This document shows positions 1-7,714 of a stretch of 64,000 bases of DNA, one piece after another (positions within the stretch are counted from its first letter, which is position 1; each line of letters starts with the position of its first letter). Under the pieces are notes generated by a model. It was not told where the DNA came from. It made no database searches and was given only the letters and a program-made list of their open reading frames with translations. The translations under genes were made by a program, and so were the position numbers. This stretch comes from Asticcacaulis tiandongensis (GTDB lineage Bacteria; Pseudomonadota; Alphaproteobacteria; Caulobacterales; Caulobacteraceae). The stretch lies in contig NZ_SSBC01000010.1 of the NCBI RefSeq assembly GCF_006475605.1, forward strand, positions 868,001 to 932,000, given 5' to 3'.

Positions 1-1068
1 GTCCTCGGCCCCTTCCGGCACCGGCATGCCGGTCATCTGCGCCACCAGCACCTCCGCGGCATAGGGCGCGTAAATCCAGCCGTTTCGACGCATGGCCGTG
101 GCGACATAGACCCCGCTTGGGGCGTCACGGCCAATTATCGGTAACCCGTCCGCCGTCGCGGCTCGCACCCCTACGCGCGGCGTTGCGCCCTTAAGTGACG
201 GCGACAGGCGCGAAGCCATCTTGCCCGACTTCTGTGTCAGGCTTTCGACCATTGCAGGCTCTATAACCGTATCGCCCTGGCCCGACTGCATGGTCGCCCC
301 GAACTTGCTTAAGCCCTCATAGCTGACCCAGTAACCCCAGGGCGCGCGGATAATCCTTCCCGCCAGTTGCGGATCAGATTTGGCCGCGACATCCAGCAAA
401 TGCCCCTTGATCGGCTTCAGGCCCGACAATGAAGCTAATGCCGACGCAAAGGCCACAGACTCATATCCGGCACACACGGCCACCTGACCGGCCTCGAGCG
501 CCGTTCCATCCTGCAAGCTAACCGCTGTCCCACTGACCGAAGCCACCTCTCCATCAATCCACTGACCACCCCGTTCGATAAACAGGGACTTCAGATAGCC
601 AAGCACCGGCTCTGCCGCCAGCAACCAGTCACCGGTAATTTCCGCGGCCTGAAACGGGGCCTTATAGCCCAGAGCCTTCAGCCCCTCATCAGACACAGGT
701 TTGGCCTTGGCCCCCATATCTTCAAACCGCTTCAGCATCTCGTCTTCGGAAGGCCCGCTATCGCCTGACCACAACCACACGGCCGGTTGCGCCATATCTA
801 TAATCGCCGACAGGCCAACATTCTCGGCAAACCCACGCCAGTAATCATGCGCGGCCTTATAACGGATGAATGAAGCTTTCGGATCAGCCTCGGTCATGGC
901 CTCAAGCGCCGGCGCAATCATGCCTGCCGAAAGCGCCGAGGTCGTTTCGCCGACCGCATCCTTGCTGATAAGTTTTACGGAAAATCCGACATCCAGCGCC
1001 CGCAATCCCACGCACAGGCCGGTCACACCGCCGCCAATGATGATCAGACTATAGGCTGAAACTGACAC
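1..1068 (-). CDS. FAD-dependent amine/amino-acid oxidoreductase (DAO family), 3' end missing
   Basis: This gene runs off the left edge, so only the first 356 residues are visible. The N-terminus carries a dinucleotide-binding motif (IIIGGGVTGL) near residues 9-18, as in the DAO family (glycine oxidase ThiO, D-amino-acid dehydrogenase). Near the visible end, the stretch with GLPIIGRD and a following RNGWIYAP is the usual C-terminal FAD-contacting part, so little is missing. The GTG start at 1068 was chosen because GGAAGGA lies just upstream and the FAD motif follows at once. The substrate cannot be told from sequence; D-amino acids or glycine are likely. It is transcribed away from tRNA-His, apparently alone. 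Confidence 0.8.
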   Translation of the reverse strand, partial: MSVSAYSLIIIGGGVTGLCVGLRALDVGFSVKLISKDAVGETTSALSAGMIAPALEAMTEADPKASFIRYKAAHDYWRGFAENVGLSAIIDMAQPAVWLWSGDSGPSEDEMLKRFEDMGAKAKPVSDEGLKALGYKAPFQAAEITGDWLLAAEPVLGYLKSLFIERGGQWIDGEVASVSGTAVSLQDGTALEAGQVAVCAGYESVAFASALASLSGLKPIKGHLLDVAAKSDPQLAGRIIRAPWGYWVSYEGLSKFGATMQSGQGDTVIEPAMVESLTQKSGKMASRLSPSLKGATPRVGVRAATADGLPIIGRDAPSGVYVATAMRRNGWIYAPYAAEVLVAQMTGMPVPEGAED

Positions 1069-1137
1069 GCCCTATCCTTCCCGATCGCCCGATAGCGACA
1101 TAGTCAAAAGAATAAGGCTAAAGGGGAAAATCCGCGA

Positions 1138-1213
1138 TGGTACCGTCTGCTGGTTTCGAACCAGCTACCTCCAGAGCCACAATCTGGCGCTCTACCAATT
1201 GAGCTAAGACGGC
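1138..1213 (-). tRNA. tRNA-His (anticodon GTG), CCA encoded
   Basis: Read on the minus strand, the sequence folds as a cloverleaf. The acceptor stem is GCCGTCT with AGACGGT, the D arm GCTC/GAGC, the anticodon arm CCAGA/TCTGG with loop TTGTGGC (anticodon GTG), and the T arm GCTGG/CCAGC with loop TTCGAAA. CCA is encoded at 1138-1140. The base before G1 is T rather than G, and the discriminator is A73 rather than C73. That is the unusual tRNA-His type known from a branch of Alphaproteobacteria. Confidence 0.95.
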
Positions 1214-1326
1214 ACGCTATCGCGGAGGCGCACGACATAGCCCCTCACGCGCCGCCGATCAAGAGCCTTTCTGCGCTTTTACACCGAAACCATTACAGAA
1301 AGCGCCGGATCACTATGACAATTAAC

Positions 1327-1737
1327 CTATGGCCGCTCAGGAACATCATTTAGTATCCAGCTAAACCTGAATGTCGCCTCATCCGGCACGACCGGTAACG
1401 CCCGAGTAGCATCGACATCCACACGAACCTTGCGCTCCACCAATTTAACAGCGGCCTTACCAAAACCTTGCCCGCGAGGAGATTCGCCGGTGACACGGCA
1501 ATTCTTTGGTCTGCCTTCAGCGTCCCAGACACAAGCGACAGAGGCCTCACCACTCAATTCATCATCAAGCGCCCGCGAAGGCATGGCCCTGAACATTTCA
1601 TCAACCGTCGGAAACTGAGATACAACCACATTACTTTGTTCATGCGGTTTTGGCGCCTGAGGCTGCCGCCCCTCTGATTTAGCGGTTTCGGCACCGAAAA
1701 AAACCAGCGCAGTGGCGATAAACACCTTAATTTTCAT
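1327..1737 (-). CDS. Small secreted protein with TonB-like C-terminal domain, no membrane anchor
   Basis: A 136-residue protein. Residues 1 to about 20 look like a cleavable signal peptide (MKIKVFIATALVFFGAETAKS); there is no further membrane segment. The rest resembles the C-terminal domain of the two TonB proteins encoded upstream: the SRALDDE motif, two cysteines separated by ten residues, and a QGFGKAAVK motif. The ATG at 1737 was preferred over one four codons upstream because GGGGGAA is correctly spaced before it. It is likely periplasmic. Without an anchor or proline linker it cannot act as a classical energy transducer. It follows the M48 protease gene across a strong terminator. Confidence 0.75.
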   Translation of the reverse strand: MKIKVFIATALVFFGAETAKSEGRQPQAPKPHEQSNVVVSQFPTVDEMFRAMPSRALDDELSGEASVACVWDAEGRPKNCRVTGESPRGQGFGKAAVKLVERKVRVDVDATRALPVVPDEATFRFSWILNDVPERP

Positions 1738-1755
1738 TGTTTCCCCCATAAAAAA

Positions 1756-1776
1756 GGCAGGGTCTAACGCCCTGCC
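1756..1776 (-). terminator. Rho-independent terminator after the M48 protease gene
   Basis: GGCAGGG and CCCTGCC form a perfect seven-base-pair stem with a seven-base loop. On the minus strand it is followed by TTTTTTAT. It starts six bases after the protease stop codon and lies just before the next gene's ribosome binding site. Confidence 0.85.
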
Positions 1777-1782
1777 ACTGAA

Positions 1783-2550
1783 TTATTTATAGCCCCTTTG
1801 CTGGATATAGGCCTCAAGCTGGCTGATGCGTGTTGCTTCCGACGGGTGTGTGGACATGAACTCAGGGTTGCCTGCCCCGCCCTGCGCCTGCATATTGCGC
1901 CATAAGGCTACGGCTTCGGAGGCTCGGTATCCCGCCCGCACCATGATATCGACGCCAATCTTGTCGGCCTCCAGCTCGTGTTTGCGTGAATAAGGCAACA
2001 GCAGACCCAACTGCGCCCCTAAGCCCCCATAGTTAGCCACAGCCTGTTGCACACGGCCCTCCGTCGCCCCGACCGCCACCTGAAGGCCGATCTGCGCGGC
2101 AGACTGTTGCGAATAACGTTCAGCCGCATGCTTGCCAATAATATGCGCCGCTTCGTGGCCCAGAACCGCCGCCAGTTGATCGTCATTCTTCACGACCTTG
2201 AACATGCCGGTATTAACGCCGATCTTGTTACCGGGAATGACAAAAGCGTTGGGCTGATCGTTTTCAAAGACGACATATTCCCACTCGCTGGCATTATAAC
2301 CGGCGGCGGTGACAATTTTCGCCCCTACCGTGCGCACCCGATTGTTCAGGCTGACATCACGAGACACTTTCGCGGTCTTAAGCATTTCCGACCAGCCCTG
2401 AAGCGCGGTCGGTGCCAGATCGGCATTATCCACCAGAAGGAACTGGCTGCGCCCAAGGGTTTCGTTGGTCTCACAGCCTACCAGGGCCGCACCACCGAAC
2501 AGAACCATAGCCGATGCTATGCCGAATTTCATCAGATTTGCGCGCTTCAT
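1783..2550 (-). CDS. M48-family zinc metalloprotease lipoprotein
   Basis: 255 residues. The N-terminus is a lipoprotein signal with the lipobox LVGC around residues 23-26, so the mature protein should be membrane-tethered in the periplasm. HEAAH is the HExxH zinc site (about residue 132), and a downstream ELEADKIG motif supplies the third zinc ligand, both typical of M48C proteases such as LoiP and BepA (outer-membrane protein quality control). Length fits the short form without TPR repeats. It sits between tonB-like genes but is bounded by hairpins, so it is probably its own unit. Substrate unknown. Confidence 0.9.
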   Translation of the reverse strand: MKRANLMKFGIASAMVLFGGAALVGCETNETLGRSQFLLVDNADLAPTALQGWSEMLKTAKVSRDVSLNNRVRTVGAKIVTAAGYNASEWEYVVFENDQPNAFVIPGNKIGVNTGMFKVVKNDDQLAAVLGHEAAHIIGKHAAERYSQQSAAQIGLQVAVGATEGRVQQAVANYGGLGAQLGLLLPYSRKHELEADKIGVDIMVRAGYRASEAVALWRNMQAQGGAGNPEFMSTHPSEATRISQLEAYIQQRGYK

Positions 2551-2672
2551 AACCTATAACCTTTTCCGCGATGGCCTTAAATCTCTGAAGGCAAACTGTT
2601 GCGTTTTACCGCACACGTCAATCCCTCACCCGCCTCGTGGTGTCAAAGTCAGCATAAGTTATCCATACATAA

Positions 2673-2697
2673 AGCCTCCGGCACACGTCCGGAGGCT
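2673..2697 (-). terminator. Stem-loop terminator after the second tonB gene
   Basis: AGCCTCCGG pairs with CCGGAGGCT (nine base pairs, seven-base loop). On the minus strand it is followed by TTTATG, a short T-tract, so termination strength is uncertain. Confidence 0.65.
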
Positions 2698-2718
2698 CTC
2701 ACTGCGATACATAACTCC

Positions 2719-3435
2719 TTATTGCAGGGTCCAGCTAAGTTTAACCAGCATCACATCACCAATACGCAGATTGCCCTTCGCCGTATCCGCACGACCGCGC
2801 GCCTCAACCGCCCTGACCGTCGCCCGTCCAAAACCATAACCGGCAGGCGCTTCATTCAAAGTGGTACAGGCAACACGTCCTTTTGTATCAATGATTTCAC
2901 AGGATACGGTGGCACTGCCTTCAATCTCTGCATCATGCGCCCGCGATGGATAATACTGCATCATGACTTCGGAGTCCGGAAACCGTGTCCACACCGCTCT
3001 GGCATAGACGGGGCCGGTTTGCCCCGCAGGTTCGGAAATCTGTGACGGTTTACCGGAAATGGAGGTTACAGGCCCCGTCACCGGCCCGACAACCGCATCG
3101 GGCGGAGTCAGGACAACAGGGAGTGGGTCAGGCGTCGCCGCACTCACATTAACCGGCGTATGAATCTTTATCTGGGTTTGCTTTACCGGCTGATCCTCAA
3201 CCGGTTTCGGTTCAGGCTTTGGCTTATCCAGCGTAACCGTCGTGCCTTCAATAATGATTTCCGGCGGCGCGGGCGGCACAACGATCTCGAAGCGCTCATT
3301 GATTATATAAAGCGCCAGACCCGCATGCACCAGCACGGCAATACCTATGCCCATCAGGGTCGATCGGGCCATAGGTCGATGGGCCTCGGCATCGCATAAC
3401 AAAGAACGACGATCAGGGGTGAGCGCAGCGGACAT
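2719..3435 (-). CDS. TonB-family energy transducer (second copy)
   Basis: 238 residues with a cytoplasmic N-terminus of about 25 residues, one membrane helix at roughly 26-45 (GIGIAVLVHAGLALYII), a proline/valine/lysine-rich periplasmic linker and a TonB C-terminal domain. The C-terminal domain has the SRAHDAE motif, two cysteines ten residues apart and a GYGFGRATVRA motif shared with the neighbouring TonB. It would carry proton-motive energy from ExbB/ExbD to outer-membrane TonB-dependent receptors. It lies downstream of exbB-exbD-tonB beyond a terminator, so it probably has its own promoter; a TGCAA/TTGCA dyad lies 86 bases upstream. Confidence 0.85.
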   Translation of the reverse strand: MSAALTPDRRSLLCDAEAHRPMARSTLMGIGIAVLVHAGLALYIINERFEIVVPPAPPEIIIEGTTVTLDKPKPEPKPVEDQPVKQTQIKIHTPVNVSAATPDPLPVVLTPPDAVVGPVTGPVTSISGKPSQISEPAGQTGPVYARAVWTRFPDSEVMMQYYPSRAHDAEIEGSATVSCEIIDTKGRVACTTLNEAPAGYGFGRATVRAVEARGRADTAKGNLRIGDVMLVKLSWTLQ

Positions 3436-3520
3436 CAGAATTCCTTTCCCGTTCGGGCCGATGCCTTTAGCGCATCAGCTTGTTTACACACGATACTTTG
3501 TATAACAAGCTAACAGCGCA

Positions 3521-3537
3521 TGCAATGTATATTTGCA
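3521..3537. promoter_or_regulatory. Candidate operator: TGCAA-N7-TTGCA dyad upstream of second tonB
   Basis: TGCAATGTATATTTGCA has five-base outer arms that are perfect inverted repeats around an AT-rich centre. It lies in the gap between the upstream terminator and the tonB start. The shape fits an iron-type regulator site, but the match to a Fur consensus is weak. Confidence 0.3.
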
Positions 3538-3634
3538 TTACAAGGCATCATGCCAAACACATACCCCTTCACAGTTCAGAACCTGACACCCCGCCGTTGC
3601 GTGACTCCTGAGCCAGAAGCCTGACAAGACAACA

Positions 3635-3668
3635 AAAAGCCCCCCGACCCAAAGGCCGGAGGGCTTTT
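3635..3668 (-). terminator. Rho-independent terminator of the exbB-exbD-tonB operon
   Basis: AAAAGCCCCCCG pairs with CGGAGGGCTTTT, with one mismatch. On the minus strand the stem ends in GCTTTTTGTTGT. It follows the tonB stop codon by about 25 bases. Confidence 0.85.
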
Positions 3669-3693
3669 CAATTTTACCGTTAAACGGAAGGTC

Positions 3694-4413
3694 CTAGTTA
3701 AGAACCCACGTAAAGCGGAACTTTCTGCGGTCGCCATCGCGGATTTCACCGTCTTCACCCGGTCTTGCACGGGCGTGACGCATGAAGCCTCTGACAGTTG
3801 CCTGACCGAAACCGTAGTTTCTTGGGTTCTCAGAGATAATATCACAACCCGTGATACGGCCCTGAGAGTTGAGACGACAATCGATCTCAACAGACCCTTC
3901 AACTTCAGCATCGATAGCGCGTGACGGATAAAGATCCGCCATTTGCTGGCCGGTCGGAACGGTCCACTGTGCCCGCACGTAACGCGGACCTGCCGGAGCA
4001 GGCGGCGCCGGCGGAGGCGGAGGTCCGGGCACGACGGCTGGAGGGCCTTCGTACTCAACGCGGTCTTCACGCTTGGTCGGCTCCACCTGAATTGGCGGCG
4101 GCGGCGTAGGCGCGTTAGGCGCGATTACCGGTTCCCGAATCTGCAACTTCGGCGGCGGCGGCGGTTGATCCGGCGGCGGCGGCGGAGGTGGCGGAGGCGG
4201 AGGTGGCGGTGGTGGCAGATCGATCAGTTCGGTATCAATCTTGGTGTCGACATACTCCACCTCTTTGATTTCGAACTTTTCTTTATAGATGTAGTAACCG
4301 AGCGCAACGTGAACAACCGCTGCTACGCCGAGACCGACGAAGATAGCTGATTTGTTCTTGTTCTCGGGCGGGTCAAGAATAGGGTCCCGACGCCTGTGGG
4401 GGGTCTCTTCCAT
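3694..4413 (-). CDS. TonB energy transducer
   Basis: 239 residues: a charged N-terminus, one membrane helix at about residues 25-42 (FVGLGVAAVVHVALGYYIY), a proline-rich linker with about 15 consecutive prolines near residues 67-81, and a TonB C-terminal domain (SRAIDAE, C-x10-C, GFGQATVRG). It is the third gene of an exbB-exbD-tonB operon, 13 bases after exbD, and would link the ExbBD proton channel to TonB-dependent receptors. The polyproline run is unusually long; such runs normally need EF-P for smooth translation. Confidence 0.92.
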   Translation of the reverse strand: MEETPHRRRDPILDPPENKNKSAIFVGLGVAAVVHVALGYYIYKEKFEIKEVEYVDTKIDTELIDLPPPPPPPPPPPPPPPDQPPPPPKLQIREPVIAPNAPTPPPPIQVEPTKREDRVEYEGPPAVVPGPPPPPAPPAPAGPRYVRAQWTVPTGQQMADLYPSRAIDAEVEGSVEIDCRLNSQGRITGCDIISENPRNYGFGQATVRGFMRHARARPGEDGEIRDGDRRKFRFTWVLN

Positions 4414-4426
4414 TTTCTATGCCCTT

Positions 4427-4864
4427 TTACGTATTACCATCTTCGCCGACCAGAGCCACGCTGTAGAAACCGTTATCCTGCAGGGCATTCATAACCTGCA
4501 TGAAATCGGCGTAGCGCGTCTTACGGTCACAGCGAATGAAAATCCGCTCATTCTCAGGATCACGTTCGCCAATCTGAGTTCTCATATCGGCGCCCATGGA
4601 AGCGAGCGAGGTCGGATAATCGCCGATAAATACGTCACCACTCTCTTGAATGGAAATATAGATCGGCTTCGGTGGGTTGACTTGGGGCGGGGCGACGGCT
4701 GTTGGCAATTTGACTTCTACCGACACGGTGGCCATAGGGGCGGCCACCATGAAGATAATCAAAAGCACCAACATAATATCGACGAACGGCGTAACGTTAA
4801 TATCGCTGTTCTGCTCGATATGAAATTTCGAGCCGCCGCTGCCAGAGGATAGCTTGGCTCCCAT
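4427..4864 (-). CDS. exbD: Biopolymer transport protein ExbD
   Basis: 145 residues with the ExbD/TolR layout: a short N-terminus, one membrane helix preceded by the INVTPFVDIMLVLLIIFMV motif (about residues 23-41), which holds the conserved proton-pathway aspartate, then a periplasmic domain ending in a VMNALQDNGF-type motif. It forms the inner-membrane proton channel with ExbB. It starts five bases after exbB ends and lies 13 bases before tonB, so the three are one operon. Confidence 0.95.
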   Translation of the reverse strand: MGAKLSSGSGGSKFHIEQNSDINVTPFVDIMLVLLIIFMVAAPMATVSVEVKLPTAVAPPQVNPPKPIYISIQESGDVFIGDYPTSLASMGADMRTQIGERDPENERIFIRCDRKTRYADFMQVMNALQDNGFYSVALVGEDGNT

Positions 4865-4869
4865 TTACA

Positions 4870-5748
4870 TTATGCCCCTTTGTCGAGCTGACGCGACAGC
4901 GAGTTCAGCAGTTCGGAAACAAACTGTTCCGAACGGGTGCCGTATTGAGCGATCATGCTGTTGAATACGTTGTACATAACAACGGCCGGGATAGCGGCAG
5001 CCAGACCGATACCGGTAGCCAGAAGGGCTTCAGCGATACCCGGAGCCACAACGGCGAGGTTGGTTGTGTTTGTGTTAGCAATACCGATGAAGGAGTTCAT
5101 GATACCGTAAACCGTACCGAACAGACCAACGAACGGCCCGATAGAACCGGTCGAAGCAAGGAACACGAGGCCACCGGACAGACGCTTGGCCAGACCAGCC
5201 TGAACGGCGTTGATCGACTGAGACGCACGGTGCAGCGTGGATTCACGGTGCTCACCCGAGATAGCCAGACCAGCTTGCTTGGACAGTTGAACTTCTTCGG
5301 TTGCCACGGCGGCCATATCGGCCAGTGGGTTACCGGCATGCTCGTCAGAAACGGCAAGACGGTTGATATCGGCGATCGAGCGCGCACCACGGAAATCTTC
5401 GAGGAAGCGGTTGGTCGACTTGTTAAGGCTGGAGAATTCGAGAAGCTTGATAACCAGCAGGGCCCAGGAGATGATCGACGCCAGAACCAGACCGATCATA
5501 ACGGCCTTAACAACCGGCACGGCCATCATGAACATGGCCGCAACGGTCAGTTCACCATGACCCGAAGCCGCGGCTTCGGTGGTTTCTTCGGCCGCAGCCT
5601 CTTCAACAACAGGTTCAGCCGCAACCGAAGCTTCGGCAGCAACCGGAGACGTAGCGACCGCTGCAGCAGCAAAGGTCGGGGCGCTCATCAGCAGTGCGGC
5701 GGCACCGAGCATGGCAATGAGCGTATTGTGTTTCTTGTGTTCGAGCAT
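4870..5748 (-). CDS. exbB: Biopolymer transport protein ExbB (MotA/TolQ/ExbB family)
   Basis: 292 residues. An N-terminal signal peptide (about 1-28) and an Ala/Glu-rich stretch to about residue 65 precede the three-helix MotA/TolQ/ExbB domain: one helix near 70-105, then a pair after residue 190 with the motifs GSIGPFVGLFGTVYGIM and GIAEALLATGIGLAAAIPAV. The extended periplasmic N-terminus is common in alphaproteobacterial ExbB. It is the first gene of exbB-exbD-tonB and presumably carries the operon promoter in the long upstream gap. Confidence 0.95.
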   Translation of the reverse strand: MLEHKKHNTLIAMLGAAALLMSAPTFAAAAVATSPVAAEASVAAEPVVEEAAAEETTEAAASGHGELTVAAMFMMAVPVVKAVMIGLVLASIISWALLVIKLLEFSSLNKSTNRFLEDFRGARSIADINRLAVSDEHAGNPLADMAAVATEEVQLSKQAGLAISGEHRESTLHRASQSINAVQAGLAKRLSGGLVFLASTGSIGPFVGLFGTVYGIMNSFIGIANTNTTNLAVVAPGIAEALLATGIGLAAAIPAVVMYNVFNSMIAQYGTRSEQFVSELLNSLSRQLDKGA

Positions 5749-6465
5749 TTTTCGCCAATTCCTGAATTAGGACGTAACCCACTTAATAAGAGGGCGGACC
5801 AGGGATATTAGGGGAAGCGTTTACCCCCGTGTTAAAACCATAGACCCACATGGCACCTTCTTCCCGCATAGGCGAAAGATCCCCTGTGAGCCCTCTATTT
5901 GCGTCATGGTCGCGCTGTTTCTTTGACAGCATCCGCACCATTTCACACATTATCCTGCCATAATGACCCCTCAATGATCACATAGCCATCACTTGAGATA
6001 AGTGATTTGTGCCTAAAGAAGCCTAACCCTGGCTTAGACGTCAAGGTGGTCATTTTAACTTTTCGCGTGTTATTTTAGCAACAGACAGTCAAAAGCATGG
6101 CTAAATCGGTCAAAAGTTCAAACATGTCTGATAGTTAATGTTTTTGACGCGACTGAAAATTATTTTCTCAAAAAAGAATATTTCCGCTCCGTTAAGCACC
6201 GGTTTGCCCCCAAAAATCTCTTTCCGGCAAAATCAACGCATCTTTTTGACTTTATGTCAGTTTTATAACGTCGATTTTTCAGCCCGGCGGGGCATATGCG
6301 TTCAGAAATAAGACCATAAATCATACAAACCGACCTTCAAGATGACACATATATCCTGTTACCTGCCTCCCATGGCAGAGGTGGCCCGATAAAAACTGTT
6401 TCACACTTTTATGTGGCCGCTTTAAGCTCTTGTAACGGAACCCTTAGACACAGATTGAACTTCCC
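5749..6465. other. Long noncoding gap between exbB and the phasin gene
   Basis: About 700 bases of comparatively AT-rich DNA between divergent genes, so it should hold the exbB operon promoter (minus) and the phasin promoter (plus). I see no convincing gene, tRNA or strong hairpin. A 63-codon reading frame at 5783-5974 lacks a ribosome binding site. No good Fur box is visible. Confidence 0.5.
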
Positions 6466-6837
6466 ATGAGTAAGCCACCGTCCCCTTTTGAAGCCGGCCT
6501 GAAACTGATGGGCACACAGCAGCAACTCGCCGCGCGCAGTCTGGTAAATCTCATTGAGATGATCTCGGCCTCCTCACACCGCTACGCGCAGGAAACCACT
6601 GACTTTACCCGAGATGCGGTTTCCCTGATGCAGAAGGCCACCACCACACGTGACGCCGCTGAAATTGCCGAGCTTCAGAATCAGTGGGCCAGAACCTGTC
6701 TGAAGTACGGTGAGAATCAGACTCGCGCGACCATGCAATTTGTTGAACAATGCGGCCAGCAGGCCCTCAACATCGCCGCATCGTCTCCGGGTGCGGAACC
6801 CCTCTCCCCTGAGACGACTTCAGAAGACAAGGCTTAA
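6466..6837 (+). CDS. Phasin-family protein
   Basis: 123 residues, all helical in character and without membrane segments. The pattern of short hydrophobic heptads (LKLMGTQQQLAARSLVNLIEM, then AAEIAELQNQWARTCLKYGENQ) matches phasin-type proteins that coat polyhydroxyalkanoate granules. The next gene, five bases downstream, encodes 3-hydroxybutyrate dehydrogenase, which supports a role in polyhydroxybutyrate storage. No clear Shine-Dalgarno sequence precedes the ATG. A related coiled-coil family cannot be excluded. Confidence 0.75.
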   Translation: MSKPPSPFEAGLKLMGTQQQLAARSLVNLIEMISASSHRYAQETTDFTRDAVSLMQKATTTRDAAEIAELQNQWARTCLKYGENQTRATMQFVEQCGQQALNIAASSPGAEPLSPETTSEDKA

Positions 6838-6842
6838 GACCT

Positions 6843-7637
6843 ATGCCCGCATCCGCTCCCTCCCCGCGTCACGCCCTGATTACCGGTTCCACCAGCGGTA
6901 TAGGCTTAGGGATTGCCTGTAAGCTGGCCTCGGATGGTCATAACATCATGCTCAACGGCTTCGGCCCCGCCGATGAAATTGAGGCCACCCGCGCCGAGCT
7001 TGAACGCAGCTATGGGGTTAAGGTTGCCTATAATGGCGCTGACCTGACAAAGCCGGATCAGATCGAAGCACTGATCGCCGATACGCGGCAAAAACTGGGC
7101 GGGCTGGACATTCTGGTCAATAATGCCGGCATTCAGCATGTCTCGCCTATCGAATCCTTCCCGCCTGAAAAGTGGGACATGATTATTGCACTTAACCTCT
7201 CCAGCGCCTTCCACACGATTCGCCTGAGTTTTGAGGACATGAAGGCCAATGGCTTTGGCCGAATCATCAATATCGCTTCGGCGCATGCGCTGGTCGCCTC
7301 GCCGTTCAAATCGGCCTATGTCGCCGCCAAGCATGGTATTGCCGGCCTGACCAAGACGGTGGCTCTCGAAGGCGCGGCCCATGGCGTGACCTGTAACGCC
7401 ATTTGTCCGGGCTATGTCCTGACACCTCTGGTCGAAAAGCAGATCCCCGACACCGCCAAAGCCCGTGGCATTACCGAAGAAGAAGTCATCCGTGACGTGC
7501 TTCTGGCGGCGCAACCGACCAAAAAGTTTGTCAGCACCGACGAAGTAGCCGCATTGGCAGCCTTTCTGGCCTCTGATATGGCCGCTTCGATCACCGGTTC
7601 GCTACAAGCCATTGATGGTGGCTGGACATCGCAATAG
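6843..7637 (+). CDS. bdhA: 3-hydroxybutyrate dehydrogenase (short-chain dehydrogenase)
   Basis: 264 residues of the classical SDR fold. The NAD motif TGSTSGIG is near residues 15-22, NNAG near 90, the catalytic serine in INIASAHA and the Tyr-x-x-x-Lys pair in AYVAAKHG. The regions AGIQHVSPIESFP and NAICPGYVLTPLVEKQI are characteristic of D-3-hydroxybutyrate dehydrogenases, which interconvert 3-hydroxybutyrate and acetoacetate in the cytosol during polyhydroxybutyrate breakdown. It is cotranscribed with the phasin gene. Confidence 0.92.
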   Translation: MPASAPSPRHALITGSTSGIGLGIACKLASDGHNIMLNGFGPADEIEATRAELERSYGVKVAYNGADLTKPDQIEALIADTRQKLGGLDILVNNAGIQHVSPIESFPPEKWDMIIALNLSSAFHTIRLSFEDMKANGFGRIINIASAHALVASPFKSAYVAAKHGIAGLTKTVALEGAAHGVTCNAICPGYVLTPLVEKQIPDTAKARGITEEEVIRDVLLAAQPTKKFVSTDEVAALAAFLASDMAASITGSLQAIDGGWTSQ

Positions 7638-7714
7638 GTCAATTGTCTGACTTTTTAATTGCCTCAGCCTGAACCTGTCGCTAGGGTCTCTCCCAAAACA
7701 AAGGGAGAGAACCG

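Noticed and set aside
4945-5811. Long plus-strand reading frame opposite exbB
   Set aside because: exbB on the minus strand is certain; the antisense frame is a codon-usage shadow with low-complexity Arg/Gly/His content.
5783-5974. 63-codon minus-strand reading frame in the exbB-phasin gap
   Set aside because: No ribosome binding site, no family resemblance, and it lies in a likely promoter region.
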